A stretch of 64,000 nt of DNA, from the NCBI RefSeq assembly GCF_001894765.1, contig NZ_BCWV01000002.1, positions 434,001-498,000 on the forward strand. The letters run 5' to 3'. Both the position numbers and the translations under genes were made by a program. Source of the DNA: Rhodococcoides corynebacterioides NBRC 14404. GTDB lineage: Bacteria; Actinomycetota; Actinomycetes; Mycobacteriales; Mycobacteriaceae. Each line of letters opens with the position of its first letter. Positions within the stretch are counted from its first letter, which is position 1. The notes under the pieces are model-generated. The model ran no database searches. It worked only from the letters and a program-made list of their open reading frames with translations, and was not told the origin of the DNA. Below are positions 26,740 to 34,334 of the stretch, in pieces.

Positions 26740-26767
26740 CAATCCCCCCTGTGGGGATGCTCCGAAG
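26740..26767 (+). promoter_or_regulatory. SigK-like ECF promoter upstream of fasciclin lipoprotein gene
   Basis: CAATCC (26740-26745), a 16-bp spacer and CCGAAG (26762-26767) match five of six bases each of the mycobacterial SigK consensus (CCATCC with CCGAAT) that drives mpt70/mpt83. Transcription would start near 26775, giving a 5' leader of about 70 nt. The sigK and rskA genes are not in the window. Confidence 0.45.
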
Positions 26768-26844
26768 AGTAGATGACACAACCGACAGTGACCGAGCACA
26801 CGGGCCGCTGAGTACTCGGTTCAAACAACGAGAAGGGTTTCGCA

Positions 26845-27528
26845 ATGAGCGTCACGAAGAGCAAGAGCGCAATGGCCGTCGGCTTCGCGGCAGTGGCCGT
26901 TCTCGGCCTGTCCGCCTGTTCCTCCGACGACGGCGGCAGCACCACCGACGCCGCCACGTCGTCGATGGCCGAGATGACCTCGTCGGCCTCCTCCATGACC
27001 TCGAGCGCGATGTCGTCGGGCTCCGCCGACCCCGCCTCCAACCTGGTCGGACCCGGTTGCGCCTCCTACGCCGAGCAGGTTCCGGACGGTGCCGGCTCCG
27101 TGAGCGGCATGGCCGCCGACCCGGTCGCCGTGGCCGCCTCCAACAACCCGCTGCTCAAGACCCTCACGCAGGCCGTCTCCGGCCAGCTGAACCCGCAGGT
27201 CAACCTGGTCGACACGCTGAACGGTGACGAGTTCACCGTCTTCGCGCCGACCGACGACGCCTTCGCGAAGATCGACCCGGCCACCATCGAGACGCTGAAG
27301 ACCGACTCGGCGCTGCTCACCAAGATCCTGACCTACCACGTGGTGCCCGGCCAGATCGCACCGTCCGACATCGACGGCGAGCAGACCACCGTCGAGGGCC
27401 AGCAGGTCAACGTCACCGGTGAGGGCGACGCCCTCAAGGTGAACGACGCCAACGTCGTCTGCGGTGGCGTCCAGACCGCCAACGCGACCGTCTACCTCAT
27501 CGACTCGGTGCTCATGCCCCCGGCCTGA
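26845..27528 (+). CDS. Fasciclin domain lipoprotein (MPT70/MPT83-like)
   Basis: A 227-aa exported lipoprotein. The signal peptide ends in LSAC (lipobox Cys25), followed by a Ser/Thr/Met-rich linker (residues 27-62) suited to O-mannosylation. A single fasciclin (FAS1) domain covers about residues 85-227, with [24 protein letters not shown] and [10 protein letters not shown] as the H1 and H2 boxes. A cysteine pair (Cys72 and Cys216) frames the domain, as in MPT70. In mycobacteria such proteins are SigK-dependent surface antigens. The GAGAAGGG before ATG 26845 is a fair ribosome-binding site. Role: surface adhesion or cell-wall association (family inference). Confidence 0.9.
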   Translation: MSVTKSKSAMAVGFAAVAVLGLSACSSDDGGSTTDAATSSMAEMTSSASSMTSSAMSSGSADPASNLVGPGCASYAEQVPDGAGSVSGMAADPVAVAASNNPLLKTLTQAVSGQLNPQVNLVDTLNGDEFTVFAPTDDAFAKIDPATIETLKTDSALLTKILTYHVVPGQIAPSDIDGEQTTVEGQQVNVTGEGDALKVNDANVVCGGVQTANATVYLIDSVLMPPA

Positions 27529-27576
27529 TACCCGACGCGATGACGGGTAGCGTTCGGACCCGACTCTCGTAGCAGA

Positions 27577-27612
27577 ACGGCCCCCGGTTCCACTGGAACC
27601 GGGGGCCGTTTT
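27577..27612. terminator. Strong intrinsic terminator
   Basis: A perfect 15-bp stem (ACGGCCCCCGGTTCC with its complement) around the loop ACT is followed by TTTT. It lies 48 bp past the fasciclin gene stop and 41 bp before the stop of the convergent hypothetical gene, so it can serve both, though the U-tract suits the plus strand. Confidence 0.9.
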
Positions 27613-27652
27613 CGTGCGGTGACTCCGATGTCAATCGGTTGAGTCGATCGGA

Positions 27653-28117
27653 TCAGCGGAAACCCTTGGCGGGGTTGGTGAGATCCAGGACGACGGTGGT
27701 GCCGTTGGACCGCACGTGCAGCTCGGGGCTCGACAGTCCACCGGAGGTGAGGTACTCGCCGAGCAGCTGCAGCAGCTCGTCGGGCCCGTTGGAGGTGTCC
27801 ATCGGACGCGTGTCACGGCTGGTCAGCTCGTTCTGGGTGAGCCGGCCGGCGATGCGGATGGACGCGATACCCATCGCGGTGCGGCGATCCGGGCTCGGGT
27901 GCCGGGACGCGCCGGAGAAGCTGCTCCCGTTCGATCCGCCGTTGGTCGCCGGAGAGCTGCTCGGCAGAGCGTGCTCGGAGATCTGGTCACTGGTGGTCAC
28001 GTCGGCCTCGCTGGTGTTGGTCGGGGTTGCGGTGGTGGAGGGCGTCCTGGTGGACCTGTGGGCGGGGGCCTTGCCGATCTTGACGCCCGTGAGGGGCCCA
28101 CCTGATCCGTCGTTCAT
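27653..28117 (-). CDS. Hypothetical protein (154 aa)
   Basis: I do not recognise this protein. Residues 1-90 are Ser/Thr/Pro/Asn-rich and probably disordered. The C-terminal third (about 82-154: GIASIRIAGRLTQNELTSRD, then DELLQLLGEYLTSGGLSS, then LHVRSNGTTVVLDLTNPA) looks folded, with a strand-helix-strand pattern. No signal peptide or membrane segment is seen. ATG 28117 starts MNDGSGGPLTG; the open frame continues 22 residues upstream. It has its own upstream region and a shared terminator at its 3' side. Confidence 0.5.
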   Translation of the reverse strand: MNDGSGGPLTGVKIGKAPAHRSTRTPSTTATPTNTSEADVTTSDQISEHALPSSSPATNGGSNGSSFSGASRHPSPDRRTAMGIASIRIAGRLTQNELTSRDTRPMDTSNGPDELLQLLGEYLTSGGLSSPELHVRSNGTTVVLDLTNPAKGFR

Positions 28118-28452
28118 GCTCGGAGTGCTCCATCGTCGTGAGGTGTGCGGTGTCGCGGGGCGGACGACCACGTGGTCGACCACCGTGTCGACGTAGCAAA
28201 ACGGACTTCGAGTACGTTCGACACGGCAAAAAGTACCACGAGCGCGTTATTCATCCGAGATATGCAGCCAATGGCTGGTAACCGCACCAACATGCGGGAT
28301 GTTTCGTGGTGACACCACACGACACCGGTGCCGGTTCCGCGAACGTCACCCTGCCTCGGTGCACACAACACCCTCGGATCGACGGGATCCCGGCGATGTC
28401 CCCGTCCTGTGTGCGGTCGAGCACGGCGGATTCTCCCGGCCCCGCGGCGGAT
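28118..28452. other. 335-bp gene-free region
   Basis: This lies between two minus-strand genes. It holds a perfect 14-bp palindrome (28165-28178) 48 bp upstream of the hypothetical gene, two GTCGAC copies just beyond it, and a locally AT-rich patch (about 28190-28300) with a small CAGCC/GGCTG dyad. No convincing ORF, tRNA or terminator for prfC was seen. Confidence 0.5.
28165..28178. promoter_or_regulatory. 14-bp perfect palindrome upstream of hypothetical gene
   Basis: CGACCAC-GTGGTCG is perfectly symmetric and lies 48 bp upstream of ATG 28117. It could be an operator for a dimeric regulator; none is adjacent. Confidence 0.3.
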
Positions 28453-30081
28453 CTAGTCGGCGGCGGCCACCAACGGCTCGAGCGTGAGGTGCGGCAGTTC
28501 CTTCTCGATGTACTGCAGCCGCCACTTGTCGCTGACCAGGGCGAGCAGGACCCCGTCGCTCCGGGTGAACACCTCGATGCCGCGTTGACGGCCGAGCTCG
28601 CCGGCGGACTCGGCGTCGGTCCGGCGGGCCAGCGAGTATCCGAGCGGCTCCATGCGCGCCTCGACGCCGAACTCGGACTTCATCCGCGCCGCGACCACCT
28701 CGAACTGCATGGGGCCCACGGCCGCGAGGACGGGAGAGGCGTCGCCGCGCAGGTCGTTGCGCAGGATCTGCACCACACCCTCGGAGTCCATCTGGTCCAC
28801 CGCGCGGCGGAACTGCTTGTACTTGGCGGCACTCTCCGCGCGGAGGATCGAGAAGTGCTCCGGCGCGAACGAGGGGATGGGCGGGAACTCGACCTTGCGG
28901 TCGGCGTAGAGCGTGTGTCCCGGTGCGAGGGCGGTCGCGTTGACCAGACCCACGACGTCCCCGGGATAGGCGTGCTCCACCGTCGTGCGTTCGCGTCCGA
29001 AGACGGTCAGCGCGTACTTCGTGGTGAACGGCTTGCCGGTCTGCGCATGAGTGACCACCATCCCGCGCTCGAAGACGCCGGAGACCACGCGCATGAACGC
29101 CAGTCGATCGCGGTGCGCGGTGTCCATGCCTGCCTGGACCTTGAACACCACGGCGCTGAACGGGTCGGTGACGTCCCGAGCGCCGCCGGTGACGTCGGGA
29201 CGCGGGCCGGGCGGCGGGGCGAACGAGACCAGGGTGTCCAGGATCTGATGGACGCCGAAGTTCAGCATGGCGGACGCGAAGATCACCGGGGAGGTGCGCC
29301 CGGCGAGGAATGCCTCCTCGTCGTGCTGCTGACCGCTCTCGACCAGCAGCTCGCTCTCCTCCAGAGCGGTGGTCCACTCGTCGCCCTCGCGCGCCGCGGC
29401 GGCGTCGGCGTCGAGGAACTCCTCCGGTGCGATGGTGGCGCCGCCGGCGGTCCGCGTGAAGTGGATGTACTCCGTCGTGGTCACGTCCAGCAGGCCGCGG
29501 AAGTCGCCTGCGATACCGACCGGCCAGAACAACGGAGTGGGCGTGAGCCCGATGCGCTGCTCGATCTCGTCGAGCAGCTCGAGGGGTGTGCGGCCCGGAC
29601 GGTCCCACTTGTTGACGACCGTCACCACGGGGATGCCGCGATGACGGCACACCTGGAAGAGCTTGAGGGTCTGGGGCTCGAGGCCCTTCGCGGCGTCGAT
29701 GAGCATCACCGCCGCGTCCACGGCGGTCAGAACCCGGTAGGTGTCCTCCGAGAAGTCCGCGTGACCGGGAGTGTCGACGAGGTTGATGGTGTGGTCGTCG
29801 TAGTCGAACTGCAGGGCGGTGGAGCTGACGGAGATGCCACGGGCCTTCTCCATCTCCATCCAGTCCGACACCGTGGACTTGCGGCCCGCCTTGCCGTGGA
29901 TGGCGCCGGCCTCGGAGATCTTGCGGGCGTGCAGCGCGAGCGCCTCGGTGAGCGTCGACTTGCCCGCGTCCGGGTGCGAGATGACCGCGAACGTCCGTCG
30001 GCGGTCGACCTCCCGACGCAGGTTCTTCGGTGCGGCAGAGGTAGTCTCGGCGGACGGTGACAGGTCGGACGGGGTGCTCAC
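28453..30081 (-). CDS. prfC: Peptide chain release factor 3
   Basis: A 542-aa translational GTPase that recycles RF1/RF2 from the ribosome. G1 is SHPDAGKSTLTEA, switch II is DTPGHADFSEDTYR, and NKWDRPGR is G4. The C-terminal RF3-specific domain holds GAVGPMQFEVV-type LAAVGPMQFEVVAARMKSEFGVEA. The N-terminal 20 residues are a low-complexity extension. GTG 30081 is the start. It stands between the hypothetical gene and pth on the same strand, 79 bp from pth, at a place where M. tuberculosis has unrelated genes. Confidence 0.94.
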   Translation of the reverse strand: MSTPSDLSPSAETTSAAPKNLRREVDRRRTFAVISHPDAGKSTLTEALALHARKISEAGAIHGKAGRKSTVSDWMEMEKARGISVSSTALQFDYDDHTINLVDTPGHADFSEDTYRVLTAVDAAVMLIDAAKGLEPQTLKLFQVCRHRGIPVVTVVNKWDRPGRTPLELLDEIEQRIGLTPTPLFWPVGIAGDFRGLLDVTTTEYIHFTRTAGGATIAPEEFLDADAAAAREGDEWTTALEESELLVESGQQHDEEAFLAGRTSPVIFASAMLNFGVHQILDTLVSFAPPPGPRPDVTGGARDVTDPFSAVVFKVQAGMDTAHRDRLAFMRVVSGVFERGMVVTHAQTGKPFTTKYALTVFGRERTTVEHAYPGDVVGLVNATALAPGHTLYADRKVEFPPIPSFAPEHFSILRAESAAKYKQFRRAVDQMDSEGVVQILRNDLRGDASPVLAAVGPMQFEVVAARMKSEFGVEARMEPLGYSLARRTDAESAGELGRQRGIEVFTRSDGVLLALVSDKWRLQYIEKELPHLTLEPLVAAAD

Positions 30082-30160
30082 GGGGGCCTTTCTCGATCGG
30101 GCGCACGCTGTCGGGGAGACGACGGCGGCATCTGCAGACTACGCGGAACGGACGGGCCGA

Positions 30161-30748
30161 TCAGGGTCCGTGGAGGCGGTTCTGGGCGTCCTCGAGGCCC
30201 AGTCGCACCACCAGTTCGACCGCGTCGGCGGCGTCCTCGACGCTCACCGCGATCTCGTCACGCTCGGCGGTGGCGAAAGGTTTCAGGACGAACGAGGCGG
30301 GATCCATGCGGCCCGGCGGGCGGCCGATCCCGACGCGCACTCGGACGTAGTCCTTGGTACCCAACGACTTCGAGATCGAGCGCAGCCCGTTGTGGCCGCC
30401 CTCGCCGCCGCCGCGCTTGAGTCGGACGACGCCGAAGTCCAGGTCGAGTTCGTCGTGCACCACGATCACGTCGGTCGGGTCCACGGAATGGAACCGAGCC
30501 AGGTTGACCACCGGACCTCCGGACTCGTTCATGTACGAGCGGGGTTTGCCCAGCACCACCGCGCGGCAGCCCAGCCGCGCCGACAGGACGTCGCAGTTGC
30601 TGCGCTTGTGCGCCGAGAACGATCCGTGCGCCCGGGCCGCGAGGGTGTCCAGCACGACGGCGCCGATGTTGTGGCGGGTCTTCGCGTACTGCGAGCCCGG
30701 GTTGCCGAGGCCGATCACCACCAGCGGTCCGGCTGCGGAACTGGTCAC
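30161..30748 (-). CDS. pth: Peptidyl-tRNA hydrolase
   Basis: A 195-aa enzyme releasing tRNA from drop-off peptidyl-tRNAs. It has [19 protein letters not shown] with the catalytic His, [22 protein letters not shown] with the catalytic Asp, and [13 protein letters not shown]. The length is normal. GTG 30748 gives the product [15 protein letters not shown]. It is cotranscribed with rplY upstream, as Rv1014c with Rv1015c, with a long hairpin in between. Confidence 0.95.
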   Translation of the reverse strand: MTSSAAGPLVVIGLGNPGSQYAKTRHNIGAVVLDTLAARAHGSFSAHKRSNCDVLSARLGCRAVVLGKPRSYMNESGGPVVNLARFHSVDPTDVIVVHDELDLDFGVVRLKRGGGEGGHNGLRSISKSLGTKDYVRVRVGIGRPPGRMDPASFVLKPFATAERDEIAVSVEDAADAVELVVRLGLEDAQNRLHGP

Positions 30749-30777
30749 GATGTCGCCTCGTCTCGGGTGGGAACGAC

Positions 30778-30813
30778 GCACGGCGCGCTCTCCGTGGGGA
30801 GAGCGCGCCGTGC
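30778..30813 (-). terminator. 16-bp perfect hairpin between rplY and pth
   Basis: GCACGGCGCGCTCTCC, a GTGG loop and the exact complement form a very stable stem 14 bp after the rplY stop. There is no T-tract on either side, so it may be a U-less actinobacterial terminator, an attenuator lowering pth expression relative to rplY, or an mRNA 3'-end stabiliser. Confidence 0.6.
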
Positions 30814-30827
30814 GGGTGGGGCTGGAA

Positions 30828-31496
30828 TCAGTTGTCGGAGTCCGCCGCGGCGGCCTCGTCGGCAGCGGAGGAGTCCTCCACGGCCTCTTCCTCCTCGGCC
30901 GCGACGTTCGACGCGAGGTCGCCGGCGCCCTCGGCCTCGAGCTCGGCCTCGGTGGGTGCCTCGACGACGTTGACCAGCAAGGTCTCGCCGTCGGTGACGA
31001 GGGTGGCGCCCTTCGGCAGGTCGAGCTGGGACGCGAGGACCTGCGTGCCGATCTCGGCACCCTCCACCGACACCTCGAACTGCTCGGGGATCTGCGTGGC
31101 GTCGACCTCGATCTCGACGGCGTTGGTGTCGATCGTGACCAGCGTGCCGGGGGCCGCGTCGCCGGTCGTGGTGACGGTGATTTCCACGGTGACCTTCTCG
31201 CCACGGCGGATCACCAGCAGGTCGGCGTGCTCGATGTAGTTCTTGATCGGGTGAACGACGACCGACTTGGTCAGAGCCAGCTGCTTCTCACCGTCGATGT
31301 CGAGCTCGAGGACGGCGTTGACGCCGTCGGCACGCAGCACGGCCGCGAACTCACGAGCCGGGAGAGCGAGGTGCTTCGGATCGGTGGAGTGGCCGTACAG
31401 GACGGCGGGAACCTGGCCGTCGCGACGGGTCCGGCGGGCAGCGCCCTTGCCGAACTCCGTGCGCAGCGCAGCGGTGAGAACGTTGGTGTCGGCCAT
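30828..31496 (-). CDS. rplY: 50S ribosomal protein L25/general stress protein Ctc
   Basis: A 222-aa L25 of the long (CTC) type: an N-terminal 5S rRNA-binding beta-barrel (residues 1-95), a C-terminal TL5 domain (about 96-185), and a very acidic Glu/Ala/Asp tail (185-222). ATG 31496 has GAGGAG 9 nt upstream. TAAGGT on the minus strand (complement of 31655-31660) could be the -10, giving a leader of about 150 nt that overlaps the 3' end of the upstream TetR gene. Confidence 0.95.
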   Translation of the reverse strand: MADTNVLTAALRTEFGKGAARRTRRDGQVPAVLYGHSTDPKHLALPAREFAAVLRADGVNAVLELDIDGEKQLALTKSVVVHPIKNYIEHADLLVIRRGEKVTVEITVTTTGDAAPGTLVTIDTNAVEIEVDATQIPEQFEVSVEGAEIGTQVLASQLDLPKGATLVTDGETLLVNVVEAPTEAELEAEGAGDLASNVAAEEEEAVEDSSAADEAAAADSDN

Positions 31497-31657
31497 GGTG
31501 GAACTCCTCGAATGACGGCGTGTGCGGCGGTACGACTTGTCCGGCGCGGACACGGACGAGGACGGCCAGAAGGTGAGCCGTGCCTGCGTCGATCACGGTG
31601 TCGGTCCTCGGACGGGTCCGTGGCCCGGACACCCTCGCCGAGACAACCTGCATCACC

Positions 31658-32317
31658 TTACCGGACGGGTTCGTCGACCACCGAATCCCCCGCCCCGGGT
31701 GACGGCGCGGACGACGTGCCGGCGACGGCCCGACCGGCGAGGGCCCGGTCGACGAGAGCCACGGCGGACTGCCGGGCGACCCCGACCGCATCGGTGACGC
31801 CGCCGGCGGTCGTCGCGACCACCGCGCCCTCGTGGAGGAGGAACAGGCCGGTGCCGACGGTCTCGGGATCGTCCACCCCGGCGTCGCGGGAGAACTCGAC
31901 GTACAGCGCACGCGCCCAGGCCTTCTCGGCGTGCACGACGGCCAGGCCGGGGTGGTCGGTGCCGGCGATCTCGGCGTGGGCATTGACGAACCCGCAGCCG
32001 CGGTGGGCGTCCGCCAGCCATTCCTCGAGGACGTCGTACATCCGCAGGATGCGCGGCAGTCCCGGCGGAACGCCGTCCAGGCGGTCCAGCACGAACCGCT
32101 GCCACCGCAGTCGGCGACGTCCGAGATAGAAGGCCACCAGGCCGTCCTTCGAGCCGAACCGGTCGTAGAGGGTCTTCTTGGTGGTGCCGGCCTCGTCCGC
32201 GACGAGATCGACGCCGGTGGCACGGATGCCACGTTCGTAGAAGAGCCGGGCCGCGACGTCGTGGATGCGCTCACCGGCCGGCGTGAGGGCGGCGGCGGGG
32301 TCGGGAATCGTGCGCAC
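31658..32317 (-). CDS. TetR/AcrR family regulator
   Basis: A 219-aa TetR protein: the N-terminal HTH is ERIHDVAARLFYERGIRATGVDLVADEAGTTKKTLYDRFGSKDGLVAFYL (about residues 15-65). The ligand domain starts around 75 and contains WLADAHRGCGFVNAHAEI, typical of TetRs controlling small-molecule exporters. GTG 32317 has GGAAGG 7 nt upstream. It is divergent from the EamA exporter with a perfect palindrome between them, so local repression of both genes is likely. Confidence 0.88.
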   Translation of the reverse strand: MRTIPDPAAALTPAGERIHDVAARLFYERGIRATGVDLVADEAGTTKKTLYDRFGSKDGLVAFYLGRRRLRWQRFVLDRLDGVPPGLPRILRMYDVLEEWLADAHRGCGFVNAHAEIAGTDHPGLAVVHAEKAWARALYVEFSRDAGVDDPETVGTGLFLLHEGAVVATTAGGVTDAVGVARQSAVALVDRALAGRAVAGTSSAPSPGAGDSVVDEPVR

Positions 32318-32360
32318 GGGGAGAGCCTTCCGTCGAGCCTTGGAGCAGGACACTGCGAGT

Positions 32361-32374
32361 ATACAGACCTGTAT
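32361..32374. promoter_or_regulatory. TetR operator between tetR and EamA gene
   Basis: ATACAG-AC-CTGTAT is a perfect 6-bp-arm palindrome. It overlaps the putative EamA -10 (TATGGT, 32372-32377) and lies 44 bp upstream of the tetR start, so a bound dimer could block both promoters. Confidence 0.6.
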
Positions 32375-32388
32375 GGTTACCTCGTGGC

Positions 32389-33228
32389 GTGAACACACGA
32401 GACGCCCCCCTGGCCGCCCTGCTCGTCGTCACCTGGAGCTCGGGATTCGTCGGTACCGAACTCGGCACGCGCACCGCCTCCTCGCACGCGGTGCTGGCGT
32501 GGCGCTTCGTCGTCGCCGCCGTCGTCCTCGGGGCCGTGGTCCTCGTCCGGTCCCAGCGCGTGTCCCGCGGGGCCGTCCGCCGCCAGATCGGACTCGGTGT
32601 CGTGATGCAGTGCCTCTACCCGGGCGGGATCTACACCGGCGTGCAGTACGGCGTGTCCGCCGGGCTCAGTGCCCTGATCGCCGCGGTGCAGCCGATGGTG
32701 GTGGCCGCCCTCGCCGGCGCGTTCCTCGCCCAGCGCATCGGGGCGCGTACCGCGGCGGGGCTGCTCCTCGGCATCGTCGGGGTGGCGGTGGTGGTCGGCG
32801 GCAACCTCGGCGGCGACGCGCCGTGGTGGGCCTACGCTCTCACCGTCGGCTGGACCGTCGTGCTCTCGACCTTCCTCGCGATCGGCAGCTACTTCGCCGT
32901 CATCGCTCGCCGTGGGGCCACGGCGGCGAGTGCCCTGCTGTACCTGACCCCGCCCGTCACGATGATCGTGGGCCGGCTGATGTTCGGTGACACGCTGGGG
33001 CTCGCGACCGTTCCGGGTCTCGCCCTCTGCGCCGTGGCCGTGGTACTGGTGCTGCGCGCCGCGCCGGCCCCGTCGCACGCCCCGGACGCGACCCCTACCG
33101 CAGCGCCGACACCGCCGACACCGCCGCGTCCAGTTGATCGGTCCGCAGGAAGCAATGGGGTGACGCGCGGACCACTGCGTCCAGACCACGCGCCGTCATG
33201 TCGAGCAGTGTCGACGACCGCGGACTGA
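32389..33228 (+). CDS. EamA/DMT family transporter
   Basis: A 279-aa drug/metabolite exporter with ten hydrophobic segments up to about residue 228, arranged as two EamA repeats (PLAALLVVTWSSGFVGTELG and WWAYALTVGWTVVLSTFLA). The tail after residue 228 is Pro/Ala/Thr-rich and runs 134 bp into the 3' end of the opposite-strand egtE. Membrane segments end before the overlap, so the tail may be a read-on extension rather than selected sequence. The substrate is unknown; being next to the egt cluster, an ergothioneine or precursor export role is only a guess. Confidence 0.82.
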   Translation: MNTRDAPLAALLVVTWSSGFVGTELGTRTASSHAVLAWRFVVAAVVLGAVVLVRSQRVSRGAVRRQIGLGVVMQCLYPGGIYTGVQYGVSAGLSALIAAVQPMVVAALAGAFLAQRIGARTAAGLLLGIVGVAVVVGGNLGGDAPWWAYALTVGWTVVLSTFLAIGSYFAVIARRGATAASALLYLTPPVTMIVGRLMFGDTLGLATVPGLALCAVAVVLVLRAAPAPSHAPDATPTAAPTPPTPPRPVDRSAGSNGVTRGPLRPDHAPSCRAVSTTAD

Positions 33229-34291
33229 CGGTGACCGTGACGCCCTGCTCCGCCAGGCGGGTCTTCACTGCAGACGGATCGACGCCGTCCACGGTGAACG
33301 TCACGATGCCCGACAGTCGGTCGCGGCGGGTGTCGGGATCCCGGACCGTGACCCGAGGGAGTTCGCGCAGCGCGCCGCGCAGCCGATCGGCGCGGTCCCG
33401 GACAGCGGCCTCGACGGCCCGCGGACCCAGGGCGAGAAGGTGATCCACGGCGGCGCCGAGACCGAGACGGGCGGCGACGTCGTGCTCCCAGGTCTCGAAT
33501 CGTCGTGCGTCGTCGGCGATCTCGTAGGAGGTGGGCCCGGTCCAGGTGGCGCTGTGCAGATCCAGCGAGCGCGGTTCGAGGGTGGCGAGCAGGTGCTCGG
33601 CGACGTAGAGCATCCCGGTCCCGCGCGGTCCCCGCAGCCACTTGCGGCCCGTGGCCGAGAGCGCATCGACACCCAGGTCGACCACGTCGAGATCGACCTG
33701 CCCCACCGATTGACAGGCGTCGAGCAGCACCCGCGCACCGACGGCGTGAGCCGCGTCGACCACCTCACGCACCGGGTTGATCAGTCCGCTGTTCGTCGGG
33801 GCGTGAACCAGCGACACGAGCGCCACCCGCTCGTCCAGCACGCGCTCCAGCGCCGCGACGTCGATCGCACCGGTGTCGTCGGCGGGCATCTGCTCCACCG
33901 TCGCTCCGGTGGCGCGGGCGCGCTGCAGGGCGGCGACGGCCCCGGTGGCGTACTCGACCGGGGAGAGGAGGATGCGGTCGCCGGGGGCGAGGGGGACGGC
34001 GTAGAAGAAGTCGCACCAGGCGCGGGTCGCGGAATCGGAGAGCGCCACCGTGCGGGCGGGCGCCCCGAGCAGGCGACCGACGGAAGCACGGACGCCGAGG
34101 AGATCGTCCGCGCGCTCGGCGGCCGCGGCGTAGCCGCCGATCTCCGCTTCGCGACGGAGGTGGTCGACGACGGTGTCGGTGACCACCCGCGGCGGCAGCG
34201 ACGAGCCGGCGCTGTCGAGGAACACACCGCGAGCGGCGCCGGGTGTCTCGGCGTGGGCGGTGTCGACCACGGACGACAGGTTCGTTTCCAT
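33095..34291 (-). CDS. egtE: Class V aminotransferase-fold PLP enzyme, probable EgtE
   Basis: A 398-aa fold-type I PLP enzyme. The Schiff-base lysine is in ATGRKWLRGPRGTG and the cofactor-binding Asp in LLDACQSVGQVD; APTNSGLINP is the substrate/PLP block. EgtE carries out the C-S lyase step on hercynylcysteine sulfoxide that yields ergothioneine. Its location beside egtABCD supports the call, although here it is divergent rather than last in the operon. ATG 34291 is preferred over GTG 34303 because the latter lies inside the -10 box. The 3' end overlaps the EamA gene by 134 bp. Confidence 0.7.
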   Translation of the reverse strand: METNLSSVVDTAHAETPGAARGVFLDSAGSSLPPRVVTDTVVDHLRREAEIGGYAAAAERADDLLGVRASVGRLLGAPARTVALSDSATRAWCDFFYAVPLAPGDRILLSPVEYATGAVAALQRARATGATVEQMPADDTGAIDVAALERVLDERVALVSLVHAPTNSGLINPVREVVDAAHAVGARVLLDACQSVGQVDLDVVDLGVDALSATGRKWLRGPRGTGMLYVAEHLLATLEPRSLDLHSATWTGPTSYEIADDARRFETWEHDVAARLGLGAAVDHLLALGPRAVEAAVRDRADRLRGALRELPRVTVRDPDTRRDRLSGIVTFTVDGVDPSAVKTRLAEQGVTVTVSPRSSTLLDMTARGLDAVVRASPHCFLRTDQLDAAVSAVSALR

Positions 34292-34299
34292 TGCCTCGA

Positions 34300-34328
34300 A
34301 CACTAATGTCGGTCCGGCGCGCTAGCGT
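34300..34328. promoter_or_regulatory. Back-to-back -10 boxes for egtE and egtA
   Basis: On the minus strand TAGTGT (34305-34300) lies 8 nt before egtE ATG 34291. On the plus strand TAGCGT (34323-34328) lies 6 nt before egtA ATG 34335. Both genes would be leaderless, and the two -10 boxes are only 17 bp apart, so the whole ergothioneine pathway is switched from a window of about 45 bp. Confidence 0.5.
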
Positions 34329-34334
34329 CGAGGC

